This document shows, piece after piece, positions 45,743-56,261 of a stretch of 64,000 nt of DNA (positions are counted from its first letter, which is position 1; each line of letters opens with the position of its first letter). Below the pieces are notes generated by a model. That model was not told the origin of the DNA. It saw only the letters and a list, made by a program, of their open reading frames with translations, and did no database searches. The DNA comes from Morganella morganii H1r (lineage in GTDB: Bacteria; Pseudomonadota; Gammaproteobacteria; Enterobacterales; Enterobacteriaceae): assembly GCF_000633515.1 (NCBI RefSeq), contig NZ_AYMP01000021.1, positions 25,299 through 89,298 on the forward strand, in the 5' to 3' direction. The position numbers and the translations under genes were made by a program.

Positions 45743-46120
45743 CTAACCGCTTAGCACGGCCGGTGCGATAATCTGCACGAAAAGCACCGCTAAATAGGTC
45801 AAGACCAGTGGTGCAACTGCCGCTTTAAACACTCCTAAAGCAATCATCAGTATCGCTATCGCGAAGATAACTTTAAACCCTTCCCCAACCACAAAAAACC
45901 ATGCAATCCGGTACGACTGCGGTTCCTCATGCGCTTTCTGCCGGTTACTGATCAGCAAAAAAATCGCATTCGGTATCCATGCGGCAACTCCCCCGGCCAG
46001 CGCGGAAGCACCCCATTCGATACTTTTTATGCAAAAAAGCGCACTAAGAACAACAAACGTCATAAACTGCAAAAACAACAGTTTTTTGGTCAATTTTCCG
46101 TTGAAAAGGGAGACAGACAT
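45743..46120 (-). CDS. atpI: ATP synthase assembly protein AtpI
   Basis: A 125-residue protein (E. coli 126) with about four membrane segments. It starts MSVSLFNGKLTKKLLFLQ, close to the E. coli start; an upstream in-frame GTG would add eight residues. AtpI helps assemble the c-ring and may aid magnesium handling. It is the first gene of the atp operon. Confidence 0.92.
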   Translation of the reverse strand: MSVSLFNGKLTKKLLFLQFMTFVVLSALFCIKSIEWGASALAGGVAAWIPNAIFLLISNRQKAHEEPQSYRIAWFFVVGEGFKVIFAIAILMIALGVFKAAVAPLVLTYLAVLFVQIIAPAVLSG

Positions 46121-46144
46121 GACATTTAGTTTCTCCGTGTGCAC

Positions 46145-46645
46145 CTTCCGGGGTCAGGCTTACTGAGTGATGTATAAAACTGCCTTTGAGCGAGAGTGTC
46201 AAGAGACAAAAACGAGCAAATTATACGGGCAGCCAGATTGTTTTCAATCAATAAGTAGCGAAAAAGTGAATAAAAATTTAATTTCTTTGTCGCCACCACA
46301 AATCGTACAAAAAATAGAGTTTACCCTACCTCAGAATACGACGTACAACTCATTTCTGAAACGTGACAAAAATCACATAACATAAAATACATTAGTTGAA
46401 TTAACATTTTATAGCGATCAACCGCTGTAAAAATAGCAATATCAATCAACCAGTTAATTAAAAAAATAAATATTTAACTGATATTTACAGATTAATTTTA
46501 AATAAAATAAATATTTTTGAAATAATACGTTGTCAGTAAAAACGATCCGGCATGAAATTTTTCGCAGATAAACTTACCGGAAAGTAATCAATCAGCCGTT
46601 GTCATTTTGTAAAGGCCCCGTTACGCATTTTATTTTCATCTCCGG
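46145..46645. promoter_or_regulatory. atp operon upstream region
   Basis: About 500 bases without a convincing gene, AT-rich, with the atp promoters expected near atpI. A short open frame at 46167-46385 on the plus strand lacks a ribosome site and recognisable content. Confidence 0.55.
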
Positions 46646-46690
46646 AAAAACAAAGGGACGGTGCAGAAAATGCGCTGACTCCGTCCCCTT
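46646..46690 (-). terminator. rsmG terminator
   Basis: AAGGGACGG (46653-46661) pairs with CCGTCCCCTT (46681-46690, one bulged C), and an inner GC-rich part extends the stem. GTTTTTCC follows on the minus strand. It is 33 bases after rsmG. Confidence 0.78.
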
Positions 46691-46723
46691 AAAAATATTT
46701 CTGTTTTTTGACGTACCGCAAAC

Positions 46724-47350
46724 TCAGTTTGCTTTAAGAATGACCAAATGACGCTGTTCATCCAGTTTTGGCACAACCAGTTTTTCGATACTGACGAGAG
46801 AAATGCCTTCCGGTAACCGGGTCAGTTCCTCTTCCGGGACACTGCCTTTCAGTGCAAAAAAGCGTCCGGTTTCCGGTACCGGCAATTGATGACACCAGCT
46901 GAGCATATCGTCCAGTGAAGCAAATGCACGACTGATAACTCCGTCAAATGGTTCACCCTGATACTCTTCCACACGGCTCTGAACCGGTTCGATGTTGGTC
47001 AGCCCCAGTTCATGCTGAACCTGTTTCAGGAAGCGCACACGCTTGCCCAGGCTGTCGAGCAGGACAAAGTGAGACTCCGGGCGGACAATCGCCAGCGGCA
47101 CGCCGGGAAGCCCGGGACCGGTCCCGACATCAATAAACCGGCTGCCGGTCAGATGCGGCTCCACCACGATACTGTCCATGATATGACGCACCAGCATCTG
47201 TTCCGGCTGGCGGACAGAGGTCAGGTTATAGGCTTTATTCCATTTGTGGAGCATCTCCACATAACCGGTCAGCTGCTGTTTCTGCTGATCGGTCAGGCAG
47301 ATATCCGCACTGCGCAGCAGTACGGTAAGTTGTTGCTGTAAATCACTCAT
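46724..47350 (-). CDS. rsmG: 16S rRNA m7G527 methyltransferase
   Basis: A 208-residue SAM-dependent enzyme (E. coli 207, formerly gidB). The SAM-binding motif is [18 protein letters not shown], and HNLTSVR-like [19 protein letters not shown] is conserved. It methylates G527 in the 530 loop; loss gives low-level streptomycin resistance. It follows mnmG by three bases. Confidence 0.98.
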   Translation of the reverse strand: MSDLQQQLTVLLRSADICLTDQQKQQLTGYVEMLHKWNKAYNLTSVRQPEQMLVRHIMDSIVVEPHLTGSRFIDVGTGPGLPGVPLAIVRPESHFVLLDSLGKRVRFLKQVQHELGLTNIEPVQSRVEEYQGEPFDGVISRAFASLDDMLSWCHQLPVPETGRFFALKGSVPEEELTRLPEGISLVSIEKLVVPKLDEQRHLVILKAN

Positions 47351-47353
47351 CCG

Positions 47354-49243
47354 TTACGCACTCCGCCGCAGAAGGCCCTGCTTTTTCAGCCAGACCAGCA
47401 GGATAGAGATAGCCGCCGGTGTGATACCGGAGATCCGCGATGCCTGGCCGATCGAGGTCGGTTTGTGGTCGTTGAGTTTTGCCACCACTTCGTTAGACAG
47501 CCCGCTCACCTGTTTGTAATCGAGATCAACAGGCAGTGTGGCGTTCTCATTACGCAGCTGACGCTGAATTTCATCCTGCTGACGGGAGATATACCCTTCG
47601 TATTTCACCTGTATTTCCACCTGCTGTGCTGCTGCCGGTGAATCAACCCCCGGTGCGAAATCACTCAGGGTCATCAGCCGGTTATAATCCATCTCCGGAC
47701 GGCGCAGAAGATCTTCCCCGGTCGCTTCTTTGGACAGCGGTGTGTTCAGGATCGCGTTGATCTCTTTCACGCTTTCGGATTGCGGGTGGACGCGGATATC
47801 TTTCAGGCGCTGACGCTCTTTCTCGATCAGCTCCATTTTTTCACTGAAGTGTGCCCAGCGTGCGTCATCCACCAGCCCCAGTTCACGGCCGGTTTCGGTC
47901 AGACGGGCGTCTGCGTTGTCTTCACGCAGCATCAGACGGTATTCCGCCCGTGAGGTAAACATCCGGTACGGTTCTTTGGTGCCGAGTGTGCACAGGTCGT
48001 CCACCAGCACGCCGATATACGCCTGGTCACGGCGCGGGAACCAGCCTTCCTGATCCGCAGAATACCGGGCAGCGTTCAGACCGGCCAGCAGCCCCTGGGC
48101 AGCCGCTTCTTCGTAACCGGTGGTGCCGTTGATTTGTCCGGCAAAAAACAGGCCGTGCAGGTATTTGCTTTCCAGAGTCTGTTTCAGGTCGCGCGGGTCA
48201 AAGAAATCATACTCGATGGCATAACCCGGACGCATAATCCGTGCGTTTTCCATGCCTCTCATCGAGTGAACAATCTGCATCTGCACATCAAACGGTAAGC
48301 TGGTGGAGATACCGTTCGGATAAATTTCATTGCTGGTCAGCCCTTCCGGTTCCAGGAAGATCTGATGCTGGTTACGATCCGCAAAGCGCATCACTTTGTC
48401 TTCGATGGACGGGCAGTAACGCGGGCCGATCCCTTCGATCACACCGGCGTACATCGGGCTGCGATCGAGGTTATTGCGGATCACTTCATGGGTTTTTTCA
48501 TTGGTGTAAGTGATATGGCACGGCATCTGTTCAGGATGCTCATCCGCACTGCCCATGAAGGAGAATACCGGCATCGGGTTGTCACCAAATTGTGGTGTCA
48601 GCTGAGCAAAATCGATGGTCCGGGCGTCAATACGCGGCGGTGTCCCTGTTTTCAGGCGACCGACACGCAGCGGCAGTTCCCGCAGACGGTGTGACAGGGA
48701 GACGGACGGCGGATCACCGGCACGACCGCCGCTGTAGTTTTCCAGTCCGATGTGAATTTTTCCGTCCAGGAATGTCCCGACCGTCAGTACCACCGATTTG
48801 GCTCTGAATTTCAGTCCCATGCGGGTCACTGCACCGGTAACGGTATCATTTTCAACGATAAGATCTTCAACCGGCTGCTGGAAAATCATCAGGTTAGGCT
48901 GGTTTTCCAGTGCGGTGCGCACAGCCAGACGGTAAAGTACACGGTCAGCCTGCGCACGGGTGGCATGCACTGCCGGCCCTTTGCTGGCATTCAGGGTTCT
49001 GAACTGAATACCGGCACGGTCAGTGGCATGTGCCATCAGTCCGCCGAGTGCATCGATCTCTTTAACCAGATGTCCCTTACCGATCCCACCGATAGCAGGG
49101 TTACAGGACATCTGACCCAGAGTGTCGATATTGTGAGTCAGTAAAAGTGTTTGACGGCCCATACGTGCCGCTGCCATTGCAGCTTCAGTACCGGCGTGGC
49201 CACCGCCGATAACAATGACGTCAAAATGATCCGGATAAAACAT
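47354..49243 (-). CDS. mnmG: tRNA uridine 5-carboxymethylaminomethyl modification enzyme MnmG
   Basis: A 629-residue FAD protein, the E. coli length (formerly gidA). The FAD motif is [17 protein letters not shown] at the N-terminus; [16 protein letters not shown] [16 protein letters not shown] and the C-terminal [20 protein letters not shown] are conserved. It works with MnmE (7136-8515). Its transcription away from oriC is known to influence origin opening in E. coli; the same arrangement holds here. Confidence 0.99.
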   Translation of the reverse strand: MFYPDHFDVIVIGGGHAGTEAAMAAARMGRQTLLLTHNIDTLGQMSCNPAIGGIGKGHLVKEIDALGGLMAHATDRAGIQFRTLNASKGPAVHATRAQADRVLYRLAVRTALENQPNLMIFQQPVEDLIVENDTVTGAVTRMGLKFRAKSVVLTVGTFLDGKIHIGLENYSGGRAGDPPSVSLSHRLRELPLRVGRLKTGTPPRIDARTIDFAQLTPQFGDNPMPVFSFMGSADEHPEQMPCHITYTNEKTHEVIRNNLDRSPMYAGVIEGIGPRYCPSIEDKVMRFADRNQHQIFLEPEGLTSNEIYPNGISTSLPFDVQMQIVHSMRGMENARIMRPGYAIEYDFFDPRDLKQTLESKYLHGLFFAGQINGTTGYEEAAAQGLLAGLNAARYSADQEGWFPRRDQAYIGVLVDDLCTLGTKEPYRMFTSRAEYRLMLREDNADARLTETGRELGLVDDARWAHFSEKMELIEKERQRLKDIRVHPQSESVKEINAILNTPLSKEATGEDLLRRPEMDYNRLMTLSDFAPGVDSPAAAQQVEIQVKYEGYISRQQDEIQRQLRNENATLPVDLDYKQVSGLSNEVVAKLNDHKPTSIGQASRISGITPAAISILLVWLKKQGLLRRSA

Positions 49244-49401
49244 GTTAAACCTTCATTACAAAATGCAGTAGCGCATCGGGGGAGAGAATATAACTCAACT
49301 CTTGCCGTCTGACCATGAGCGGTAAAGACGCAGGTAATTATATAAAGATCTTTTTATTTAAAGATCTCTTTATTAGATCTTTTATTAGGATCGCGATCCT
49401 C

Positions 49402-49410
49402 TGTGGATAA
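49402..49410 (-). promoter_or_regulatory. DnaA box R1 of oriC
   Basis: TGTGGATAA, the perfect high-affinity box in the same place and orientation as E. coli R1, next to the AT-rich unwinding region. Confidence 0.95.
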
Positions 49411-49507
49411 GTGTTAAATCCCCATAAAGATCATAAAACTGTAAAGGATCATTTCCTGTGAAGTACCGTTGATCCTGTTCAGTATAAGCTGGGATCAAAA
49501 CGGGTAC

Positions 49508-49516
49508 TTATTCACA
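49508..49516 (+). promoter_or_regulatory. DnaA box R2 of oriC
   Basis: TTATTCACA, one base from consensus (E. coli R2 is TTATACACA), at the matching position in the origin. Confidence 0.85.
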
Positions 49517-49581
49517 GGGCCTGACGGAGAGTGATCTTATACAGTGAATAACTACGGGTTGATCGCAAGTTGATCCCTGAG

Positions 49582-49590
49582 TTATCCACA
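49582..49590 (+). promoter_or_regulatory. DnaA box R4 of oriC
   Basis: TTATCCACA, a perfect box at the mioC side, matching E. coli R4 in sequence and in the context GAGTTATCCACAG. Confidence 0.95.
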
Positions 49591-49615
49591 GTTGATCGCT
49601 GTTTTTATCAGCAAA

Positions 49616-50059
49616 TCAGAGTAAATTTTTCCATTCTTCGATCCAGATCTCAGCCGGATCTTCAGGAATGTCGTGTTTCTGGATATCTATTTCGAGTGAC
49701 TGACCGATTTTTTTCGCACCCAGAGAGGTGAGCAGGGCATCCAGTGTACGGACTGCACCACAGAAGGTGTCATATTCACTGCTGCCGATCCCGATGGCAC
49801 CGTAACGGACGGAACTGAGATCAGGCTGCTGCTCACGCAGGGCATCAGCAAACGGCTGTATATTTTCGGGGAGATCACCGGCACCGTGAGTGGAGGTGAC
49901 AATTAACCAGGTACTGTCCTGCTGCGGTACATCGTCCGCTTCCGGTCCGTGCTGCACATCTGTGGTGAAACCGGCGCTTTCCAGAATTTCGGCAACATGC
50001 TCAGCAACATATTCTGCGCTGCCCATGGTACTGCCGGTAATGAGAGTAACTGTAGTCAT
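49616..50059 (-). CDS. mioC: Flavodoxin-like protein MioC
   Basis: A 147-residue FMN protein, the E. coli length. The phosphate loop is TGSTMGSAEYVAEHV and a second loop STHGAGDLPENI binds the flavin. Transcription from mioC runs towards oriC. A perfect DnaA box (50118-50126) lies upstream, as in E. coli, where DnaA represses mioC before initiation. Confidence 0.97.
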   Translation of the reverse strand: MTTVTLITGSTMGSAEYVAEHVAEILESAGFTTDVQHGPEADDVPQQDSTWLIVTSTHGAGDLPENIQPFADALREQQPDLSSVRYGAIGIGSSEYDTFCGAVRTLDALLTSLGAKKIGQSLEIDIQKHDIPEDPAEIWIEEWKNLL

Positions 50060-50117
50060 GGTGATCCCCTGCTGTAAAGAGCCACTATTGTACGCTGTGA
50101 AACAGCTGGGATCTACC

Positions 50118-50126
50118 TGTGGATAA
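50118..50126 (-). promoter_or_regulatory. DnaA box upstream of mioC
   Basis: TGTGGATAA lies about 60 bases before the mioC start, in the likely promoter region. The same box controls mioC in E. coli. Confidence 0.85.
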
Positions 50127-50147
50127 TGTGGTTATAAGAATTTTTTC

Positions 50148-50609
50148 TTACGGGCGGATCGTCCGTATGATCGGGTTCTGTAAGGAGATCAGGGTTTCAG
50201 TGGACTGTATCTCATCAATACTCTGGATCTTGTTGATAAGTACGTCCTGCAACGATTCTATTGTTTTGCACATCACCTTTATAAAGATGCTGTACTGCCC
50301 TGTGGTGTAATAGACTTCCACCACTTCATCCAGCTTATCGAGTTTCTTGAGCGCGGCCGGGTAATCTTTGGCGCTTTTCAGGATGATGCCGATAAAGCAG
50401 GTCACATCAAATCCCAGATGTTTTTCACTGATATCCACCCTGGTACCGGTGATGATACCCGCCTGCTTCATTTTCTCGACCCTGACATGGATCGTACCGG
50501 GACTGACGGCAAATTTTTTCGCTAATTCAGCGTAAGGTGTGCGGGCATTTGCCATTAAAGCGTGAAGTATGTCACGGTCCAGATTGTCGATCTGATAAAT
50601 TTCGGCCAT
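50148..50609 (-). CDS. asnC: Transcriptional regulator AsnC
   Basis: A 153-residue Lrp/AsnC-family regulator (E. coli 152). The helix-turn-helix is TPYAELAKKFAVSPGTIHVRVEK in part (AELAKKFAVSPGTIHVR), followed by the RAM ligand-binding domain. It activates the divergent asnA when asparagine is low and represses itself. Divergent transcription with asnA is kept, with a 163-base gap. Confidence 0.97.
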   Translation of the reverse strand: MAEIYQIDNLDRDILHALMANARTPYAELAKKFAVSPGTIHVRVEKMKQAGIITGTRVDISEKHLGFDVTCFIGIILKSAKDYPAALKKLDKLDEVVEVYYTTGQYSIFIKVMCKTIESLQDVLINKIQSIDEIQSTETLISLQNPIIRTIRP

Positions 50610-50772
50610 TTTATGCCCCTTAAATTAACGAAAATTCATTTTTAGCATCATAAAAATGAATTTTATAAATAGCAAAGGGTATTTTTGCTAAGAGATATTG
50701 AATTTATACCCCATTCTGTTGCTTAATCTATCTCACAGGCAATACATGTTCCGCATATCAAGGATTATTATC

Positions 50773-51765
50773 ATGGAAAAATCATTCATCCGACAGCAGC
50801 AGCAAATCAGCTTCGTGAAGTCTTACTTCTCACGTCTGCTGGAAAAACAACTGGGTCTTATTGAAGTCCAGGGGCCAATCTTAAGCCGCGTGGGTGATGG
50901 TACTCAGGATAATTTATCCGGCAGCGAGAAAGCGGTTCAGGTGAAAGTTAAATCATTGCCGGGCTCAACCTTTGAAGTCGTGCATTCACTGGCTAAATGG
51001 AAACGCAAAACGTTAGGGCGTTTTGATTTTCAGCCGGGTCAGGGTCTGTACACCGACATGAAAGCGTTGCGTCCTGATGAGGATCTCTTAACCTCAATCC
51101 ATTCTGTCTATGTTGATCAGTGGGATTGGGAAAAAGTGATGGCAGATGAGGAGCGTACGCTGCCTTATCTGAAGCAGACAGTAAGTAAAATATATCAGAC
51201 AATAAAAGAAACAGAACTTGCAGTAAGTAAGGAATTTGGTCTGACACCGTTCCTGCCGGACCAAATTCATTTTATTCACTCTGAAGAGCTGCTTGCGCGT
51301 TACCCGGACCTGGATGCCAAAGGTCGTGAACGTGCCATCACGAAAGAACTGGGTGCCGTATTCTTAATCGGTATCGGTGGTAAATTATCTCATGGTGAGT
51401 ACCATGATGTCCGTGCACCGGATTATGATGACTGGACTACTGAGAACAGTGACGGCTACAAAGGGCTGAACGGGGATATCCTCGTGTGGAACCCGGTACT
51501 GCAGGATGCGTTCGAGTTATCCTCAATGGGGATCCGTGTCGACCCGGTCACCCTGGCACGTCAGCTGGATCTGACCGGTCAGCAGGTGCGGATGGAGCTG
51601 GACTGGCACAAATCGCTGGCAGCCGGTGAAATGCCGCAGACGATCGGCGGCGGGATCGGCCAGTCACGTCTGGTGATGTTACTGCTTCAGCGCAGCCATA
51701 TCGGCCAGGTACAATGCAGTGTGTGGGCACCGGAAGTACGCGAAACCATCACTGATATGCTGTAA
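50773..51765 (+). CDS. asnA: Aspartate-ammonia ligase (asparagine synthetase A)
   Basis: A 330-residue enzyme, the E. coli length. It begins [20 protein letters not shown] and has the class II synthetase-like motifs [23 protein letters not shown] and [15 protein letters not shown]. It makes asparagine from aspartate, ammonia and ATP. The frame runs 25 codons further upstream, but this start fits the family and has AAGGATTA before it. Confidence 0.98.
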   Translation: MEKSFIRQQQQISFVKSYFSRLLEKQLGLIEVQGPILSRVGDGTQDNLSGSEKAVQVKVKSLPGSTFEVVHSLAKWKRKTLGRFDFQPGQGLYTDMKALRPDEDLLTSIHSVYVDQWDWEKVMADEERTLPYLKQTVSKIYQTIKETELAVSKEFGLTPFLPDQIHFIHSEELLARYPDLDAKGRERAITKELGAVFLIGIGGKLSHGEYHDVRAPDYDDWTTENSDGYKGLNGDILVWNPVLQDAFELSSMGIRVDPVTLARQLDLTGQQVRMELDWHKSLAAGEMPQTIGGGIGQSRLVMLLLQRSHIGQVQCSVWAPEVRETITDML

Positions 51766-51776
51766 TACACTGCTGT

Positions 51777-51800
51777 ACGGTGAGCCCGGAGGCTCACCGT
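51777..51800. terminator. Hairpin between asnA and viaA
   Basis: ACGGTGAGCC and GGCTCACCGT form a perfect ten-base-pair stem with a CGGA loop. It overlaps the viaA stop codon, and both genes converge on it, so it may end both transcripts. Neither side has a long U-run. Confidence 0.55.
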
Positions 51801-53248
51801 CTGAAACGGCGCAGCAGACGATTTTTTAAGCCGGTATCAAAACGCCAGATGTGATCAAAAATCCGCATGATACCGGGCTTTCCGTAATGGGACAGGGCTA
51901 CCGCATGGAAGCGGTGTTTCCCCTGCTGCTGTGAACGTTTTACCTGCTTTATCACGTCATCCGGCAGCCGCTGGGCAATAAAGTCAGACATCACCACCAC
52001 ATCCGCATCACGCCACTGCGGCGTTTCCAGCCGTTTTGCCGCTTCTGTCAGACAGGACGCCAGGTCTGTTCCGCCTTTAAAACTCTGAAGCAGAAAGCGG
52101 GTCATCTGTTCTATACCGTCCGGGCCGAGAAAATCATAATGCACCTGTCCGGTGGAAAAGAGCATGACATGGCACTGCCGGTTATCGGCCATAGCGATTT
52201 TGACCAGCGCGAGACAAAACGCTTTGGCGCAGCGCTCATTAAAACCGCCCATCGAGCCGGAAGTATCGATACAGATAATGAAGGGGCCGCGCGGCTGTTT
52301 TTCATCTTTATGATGAACGATCGGCCGCATCACCTGCCGCTCCTGCCAGTGATCGCCCTGTAACCGGTAGGTGTATAACTGTTTCTCTGCCAGCTTACGG
52401 TAAAATTCCAGCTCCAGACCGCTGATACCGAGTAATGCCAGTTCGGCGGGCAGAAGACGCAGCACATCATCACTCAGCCCGACCCCGCTGACCTCTTCCG
52501 GGGTCTGATCCGGCACCAGTTCGGTAATGGTGACCGGCTCTGTCACCGCACTGTCCTGAGGAACGGATTTTGCCGTCTGGCTGCGCCCCAGCAGTGAGGC
52601 CAGTTTTTCCAGTTCCGGCTGCGATTTTAAAAATTCGCTGTAACGCAGCAGGAGATCGTCAGCCGGGCCGGGGGACTTCAGTGATCCTTTCGCCAGATCC
52701 CATAACTTACCGGAAGCCTGCTCATTTTCACTGATCAGCGGATCAAGATTGCCGCTCAGTGCCAGATGCTGCTGAAGTTCGGCAAGAAGCTGTTCTTTTT
52801 CCTGCTCCAGGATCTCTTTGTGATAGGTGGTGACCTGTAAAATCAGGCTGATACGCCAGCGCTGATTGAATAATATCTGATGGGAGGTGGTTTCCTGCTC
52901 ATCTCTGTGCAGGCGGTGTGCTTCCGGCGAGAACGGCGAGTTTATGTCCTCCAGCGCTTTGAGGATTTCCGGCAGCAGGCGGTAAAATTCTGTCCGGTCT
53001 GCGGCGGTGCTCTGCTGGTAAAGACGGAACTCATCTGCCAGTGCCGCCGGAACCAGCGCCTCTTTCACCCGTTCTTCCAGTGATTTCCGCCATGACGGCA
53101 TATCGGTCAGCACCGCACGGCGTAACCGCGGGTGTTTTTCAAAAAACCAGGCCAGCTGCGGAGCAGCCAGCAGTGTCAGCAGGATCTCCTCAATGAGTTC
53201 CCCTTCATTAACCGCTAATGCCAGATCCAGTGCCGAAAGACTTAACAC
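51794..53248 (-). CDS. viaA: VWA-domain protein ViaA
   Basis: A 484-residue protein (E. coli 483). The C-terminal von Willebrand A domain has the MIDAS motif [10 protein letters not shown] and ends [20 protein letters not shown]. It partners the AAA+ ATPase RavA; the pair is linked to iron-sulfur proteins, respiration and aminoglycoside sensitivity in E. coli. Its start overlaps the ravA end by seven bases. Confidence 0.96.
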   Translation of the reverse strand: MLSLSALDLALAVNEGELIEEILLTLLAAPQLAWFFEKHPRLRRAVLTDMPSWRKSLEERVKEALVPAALADEFRLYQQSTAADRTEFYRLLPEILKALEDINSPFSPEAHRLHRDEQETTSHQILFNQRWRISLILQVTTYHKEILEQEKEQLLAELQQHLALSGNLDPLISENEQASGKLWDLAKGSLKSPGPADDLLLRYSEFLKSQPELEKLASLLGRSQTAKSVPQDSAVTEPVTITELVPDQTPEEVSGVGLSDDVLRLLPAELALLGISGLELEFYRKLAEKQLYTYRLQGDHWQERQVMRPIVHHKDEKQPRGPFIICIDTSGSMGGFNERCAKAFCLALVKIAMADNRQCHVMLFSTGQVHYDFLGPDGIEQMTRFLLQSFKGGTDLASCLTEAAKRLETPQWRDADVVVMSDFIAQRLPDDVIKQVKRSQQQGKHRFHAVALSHYGKPGIMRIFDHIWRFDTGLKNRLLRRFRR

Positions 53249-54753
53249 GGGGTGCTGCTCATTTGCTGCGCCAGTTTATCGAGGCGTTCTGCCACCGGCA
53301 GAAAGCTTTCCTCTATCTGCGCAATCCAGTCATCACTGACAAACAGTGCCGGCTGATGCTGTGCAAACAGCTGACGCTGCTGTACCAGTGTCTGGCGTAT
53401 CACTGAAAGCTTATCCAGCCAGATTTGCTTCTGTGCTTCTGTCATCCGGCTTTCGGTACCCGCCGGGAACAGGGTGCTGCTGCGCAGACTGACATCACGC
53501 AGTTCCAGAAGGCCGTTATCATTTACGGCGGCGGATACAGACTGGGTAAAGCCGATGCCGTTGAGTTTTGCCGCAATGTTCCCTCCTTTATCAAAGAAGG
53601 TATCAAAGGCACTGCGCTCAATAGTCACATGAGTGACTGTCATATCATGTAATGTCAGCGGGCTATGTAAAAAGAGGGTGACCGGGCCGGGCGGCAGTGT
53701 ATCCGGCAGAGTGTAACTGACTTTGCGCCCGAAACGGGCACTGCTGCGGATGACACTGAAGGCATCCCGCTGTTGCTGAGTCTGCGTTTCCAGTATCCAT
53801 TCCTGATAGTATTTTTCCAGTTTCAGTAACAGGCTGCGCTGCTGATAGGCCTGCTCACACATCAGTTGTGTCAGCAGTTGCGGAACAGATTTCAGTGAGG
53901 CGGAATCATGCCACAGGCAATCTTTCAGCAAAATCAGATCAAGAGGCGTGATACTGCTGTGGTCGTTAAAAAACGCACTGGCCTGTAACAGCCGCAGTGC
54001 CTTTTTCCAGCGCCGGTCTGAGATATACGGCGCGTTATCCAGCCGCTCAATCTGCTGACGGAGCTGATAAATCAGTTCAAATATCTGATCAGTCAGCACA
54101 ACACGGTCAATTTCTTCCTGCCACTGATGATATTCCTCATCCGTAACCTGCAGATGTGCGGGGATCTGCTCATCCGATGCCCCCGGTGTGCTGATGAGCA
54201 TGGCGCGGAAGCTTTGCTTTTCCTGTAATTTATCCAGCCATAAGCGGATCAGCATCCGGTCATAGAGGGCTTCCAGGCTGCTGTCGTTGTCCGGCAGTTC
54301 GTTGGAGGCGGCCACCAGCAGCCGCATCGGAATAGGGCTTTCGCTGTCACCGTTGCGGTATTTGCGTTCGTTAATTGCTGTCAGCAGGGTATTGAGGATA
54401 GCGGGACCCGCTTTCCAGATTTCGTCGAGAAACACGATTTCCGCATCCGGCAGGTATCCCTGCGTGATGCGCTGATACTTCCCTTCATCTTTCAGTGCCG
54501 CAATCGAGAGCGGGCCGAAGATCTCCTCCGGGGTGGAGAAGCGGGTCATCAGATACTCAAAGGCACGGGCGTCACTGAAAATCAGTTTCATGCGCCGTGC
54601 AATCATACTTTTGGCAATTCCCGGCGGGCCGAGCAGAAAAACACTTTCCCCGCTGAGGGTGGCCAGTAAGCAGAGCCGGATGGCGTGCTGTCGTTCATAC
54701 AGCCCGGATTCCAGATGGCGGCTCAGCCGGGCGATACGTTCAGAACGTTGCAT
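53242..54753 (-). CDS. ravA: MoxR-type AAA+ ATPase RavA
   Basis: A 503-residue ATPase (E. coli 498). Walker A is [15 protein letters not shown], with A in place of the usual G as in E. coli RavA; Walker B is [14 protein letters not shown] sensor region, [17 protein letters not shown], follows, and the C-terminal part carries the LARA-like domain that binds LdcI. It forms hexamers and works with ViaA. A 146-base gap with a terminator separates it from the upstream LPMO gene. Confidence 0.96.
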   Translation of the reverse strand: MQRSERIARLSRHLESGLYERQHAIRLCLLATLSGESVFLLGPPGIAKSMIARRMKLIFSDARAFEYLMTRFSTPEEIFGPLSIAALKDEGKYQRITQGYLPDAEIVFLDEIWKAGPAILNTLLTAINERKYRNGDSESPIPMRLLVAASNELPDNDSSLEALYDRMLIRLWLDKLQEKQSFRAMLISTPGASDEQIPAHLQVTDEEYHQWQEEIDRVVLTDQIFELIYQLRQQIERLDNAPYISDRRWKKALRLLQASAFFNDHSSITPLDLILLKDCLWHDSASLKSVPQLLTQLMCEQAYQQRSLLLKLEKYYQEWILETQTQQQRDAFSVIRSSARFGRKVSYTLPDTLPPGPVTLFLHSPLTLHDMTVTHVTIERSAFDTFFDKGGNIAAKLNGIGFTQSVSAAVNDNGLLELRDVSLRSSTLFPAGTESRMTEAQKQIWLDKLSVIRQTLVQQRQLFAQHQPALFVSDDWIAQIEESFLPVAERLDKLAQQMSSTPC

Positions 54754-54860
54754 GGGACTCCCGTGAATTTACTGATGCAGTTTCTGCGTTTATAAACTAA
54801 AAAAGCTACCGCGTTTACTGCGTAAAATCACGTTTCTTCTGTTTTTCGATTTTTTTATGG

Positions 54861-54892
54861 TAAAAAAGCTGCCGGTATATATCCCGGCAGCT
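54861..54892 (-). terminator. Terminator after the LPMO gene
   Basis: AGCTGCCGG and CCGGCAGCT pair perfectly with an eight-base loop, followed by TTTTTTA on the minus strand, eight bases past the stop codon. Confidence 0.9.
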
Positions 54893-54899
54893 GATGTGA

Positions 54900-55475
54900 T
54901 TAGTTAAAATCGGCGTCAATAACCTGGTAAAAGCTGTTAGGGGTATCGGCTATTTCCCATACGGCATAAATTATTTGATAGCCCTTTCGTTCCGGCACTT
55001 CACACTGATGAGTTACGGTGTATGGCGGAACACTGCCGTGGTCTTCAAAATAACAGAATGGTTCAGATTCAAACGGTTCTCTGTTTAGTGGTACCTCCTG
55101 GTTCCAGTCTGGTTTTGTTATATAGTATCGCCAGTTTCTGGTTGAGTGTGCTGCGGTAATTTTCCATTCAAAATCCATTTTCCCTGGTTTTACTTTTTCC
55201 TTAAACCAAATATCGCCGATCATATCCAGCGGAATAAAGCGTTCAATATTTCCGCTGGCAAGATGACCATCAGGCGGGAATTTTCCGCCGGGAAACCCTG
55301 AAAGCGCTTCAATACTCTGAGGTTCCCATTGTGCAGATGCGCACATTTGTGGATTATTTTTCTTTAACTGGCAATTTGCGGCCCGGCTGGCAGGTTTGGT
55401 GACAAATCCATGAGCAAGAACGGATGCTGAAAACAGGCTGGCCAATACTGCGGTAATAATGATGTGCTTTTTCAT
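54900..55475 (-). CDS. AA10 lytic polysaccharide monooxygenase (chitin-binding protein)
   Basis: A 191-residue secreted copper enzyme. A signal peptide (residues 1-21, ending SVLA) is followed directly by His22, which becomes the mature N-terminus; with His110 (ITAAHSTRNW) it forms the histidine brace. NSFYQVIDADF at the C-terminus supplies the usual axial aromatic residue, and the four cysteines are placed as in AA10 proteins such as CBP21. It cuts chitin or related polysaccharides by oxidation. There is no extra binding module. The gene is monocistronic. Many enteric relatives serve in insect or mucosal colonisation. Confidence 0.92.
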   Translation of the reverse strand: MKKHIIITAVLASLFSASVLAHGFVTKPASRAANCQLKKNNPQMCASAQWEPQSIEALSGFPGGKFPPDGHLASGNIERFIPLDMIGDIWFKEKVKPGKMDFEWKITAAHSTRNWRYYITKPDWNQEVPLNREPFESEPFCYFEDHGSVPPYTVTHQCEVPERKGYQIIYAVWEIADTPNSFYQVIDADFN

Positions 55476-55728
55476 AAAAAACTCCGGTTATATGTACCAG
55501 AGCAACATAACAATATATTGATATATCCCTGAATATCAAAAGTTATCCATTCTTATTTGAATAATATACTTATATATCATATTGTTACGGTGGTTTAATA
55601 TATTTCGGGTGTCATTCAGGATGCAGACTGACGGATGACGGCGTTAACAGTTTTTTTATTTTATTTATTGAATCCATTCAGCTGTAACTCATTCAATCAG
55701 TTAGCTTTTTTATTTAACACATTATTAA

Positions 55729-55742
55729 GCGAAACGTTTCGA
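55729..55742. promoter_or_regulatory. RbsR-type operator 1
   Basis: GCGAAACGTTTCGA is a palindrome of the RbsR/LacI type, centred on ACGT, about 100 bases before rbsD. CATCACACTTT just downstream resembles half of a CRP site. Confidence 0.72.
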
Positions 55743-55806
55743 TCACCATCACACTTTTTATGGATGAATATTGAGTTTTCCGGTATTTTTCCTACCATAG
55801 TTTAAA

Positions 55807-55822
55807 AGCGAAACGTTTCGCT
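55807..55822. promoter_or_regulatory. RbsR-type operator 2
   Basis: AGCGAAACGTTTCGCT is a perfect palindrome and matches the E. coli rbs operator. It lies just before the rbsD ribosome site AGGAGGA, 79 bases centre-to-centre from operator 1. Confidence 0.88.
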
Positions 55823-55834
55823 CAGGAGGATTTT

Positions 55835-56254
55835 ATGAAGAAAGGGGCTTTACTGAACAGTGATGTCTCGGCGGTTATCGCGCGTCTGGGTCATACCGAC
55901 CATATTACTGTTGCTGATGCCGGGCTGCCGATCCCGCCCGCCACACCACGTATTGATCTGGCATTAACCCGGGGCGTGCCTGATTTTATGTCGGTGTTTA
56001 AAGTTATCACGCAGGAGATGCAGGTCGAAGCCGCACTGATGGCGGAAGATATCCAGACACATAACAGTGAGCTGCATGATGCGATTGTGGCACATCTGAA
56101 AGCGCTGGAATTACAGCAGGGTAATGTGATTCAGATTCAGTATGTGACTCATGCCTCTTTCAAGTTACAGACACAAAACAGCCGTGCCGTGATCCGGACC
56201 GGTGAGTGCACACCGTTTGCCAATGTGATGCTGTTCTCCGGCGTGACATTCTGA
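55835..56254 (+). CDS. rbsD: D-ribose pyranase
   Basis: A 139-residue protein, the E. coli length. It interconverts pyranose and furanose ribose so that RbsK can act. The start [20 protein letters not shown] and the catalytic-type [15 protein letters not shown] are conserved. First gene of the ribose operon; AGGAGGA precedes it. Confidence 0.97.
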   Translation: MKKGALLNSDVSAVIARLGHTDHITVADAGLPIPPATPRIDLALTRGVPDFMSVFKVITQEMQVEAALMAEDIQTHNSELHDAIVAHLKALELQQGNVIQIQYVTHASFKLQTQNSRAVIRTGECTPFANVMLFSGVTF

Positions 56255-56261
56255 GGTGTCT

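Larger units (their letters stand above)
49347..49594. other. oriC: Chromosomal replication origin oriC
   Basis: The mnmG-mioC gap holds a complete enterobacterial origin. Three AT-rich 13-mers start with GATC: GATCTTTTTATTT (49347-49359), GATCTCTTTATTA (49363-49375) and GATCTTTTATTAG (49376-49388). DnaA boxes R1 (49402-49410), R2 (49508-49516) and R4 (49582-49590) follow in the E. coli order. There are 13 GATC sites in about 250 bases (E. coli has 11). Segments such as AGGATCGC, GTATAAGCTGGGATCA and GAGTTATCCACAG match E. coli oriC. The middle, 49430-49470, should hold the IHF site; I see no exact match. Confidence 0.96.

Noticed and set aside
46167..46385. 72-codon plus-strand open frame upstream of atpI
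   Set aside because: No ribosome site and it lies in the expected atp promoter region.
49430..49470. IHF site in oriC
   Set aside because: The position fits but I found no clear WATCAANNNNTTR match, so it is not listed as a feature.
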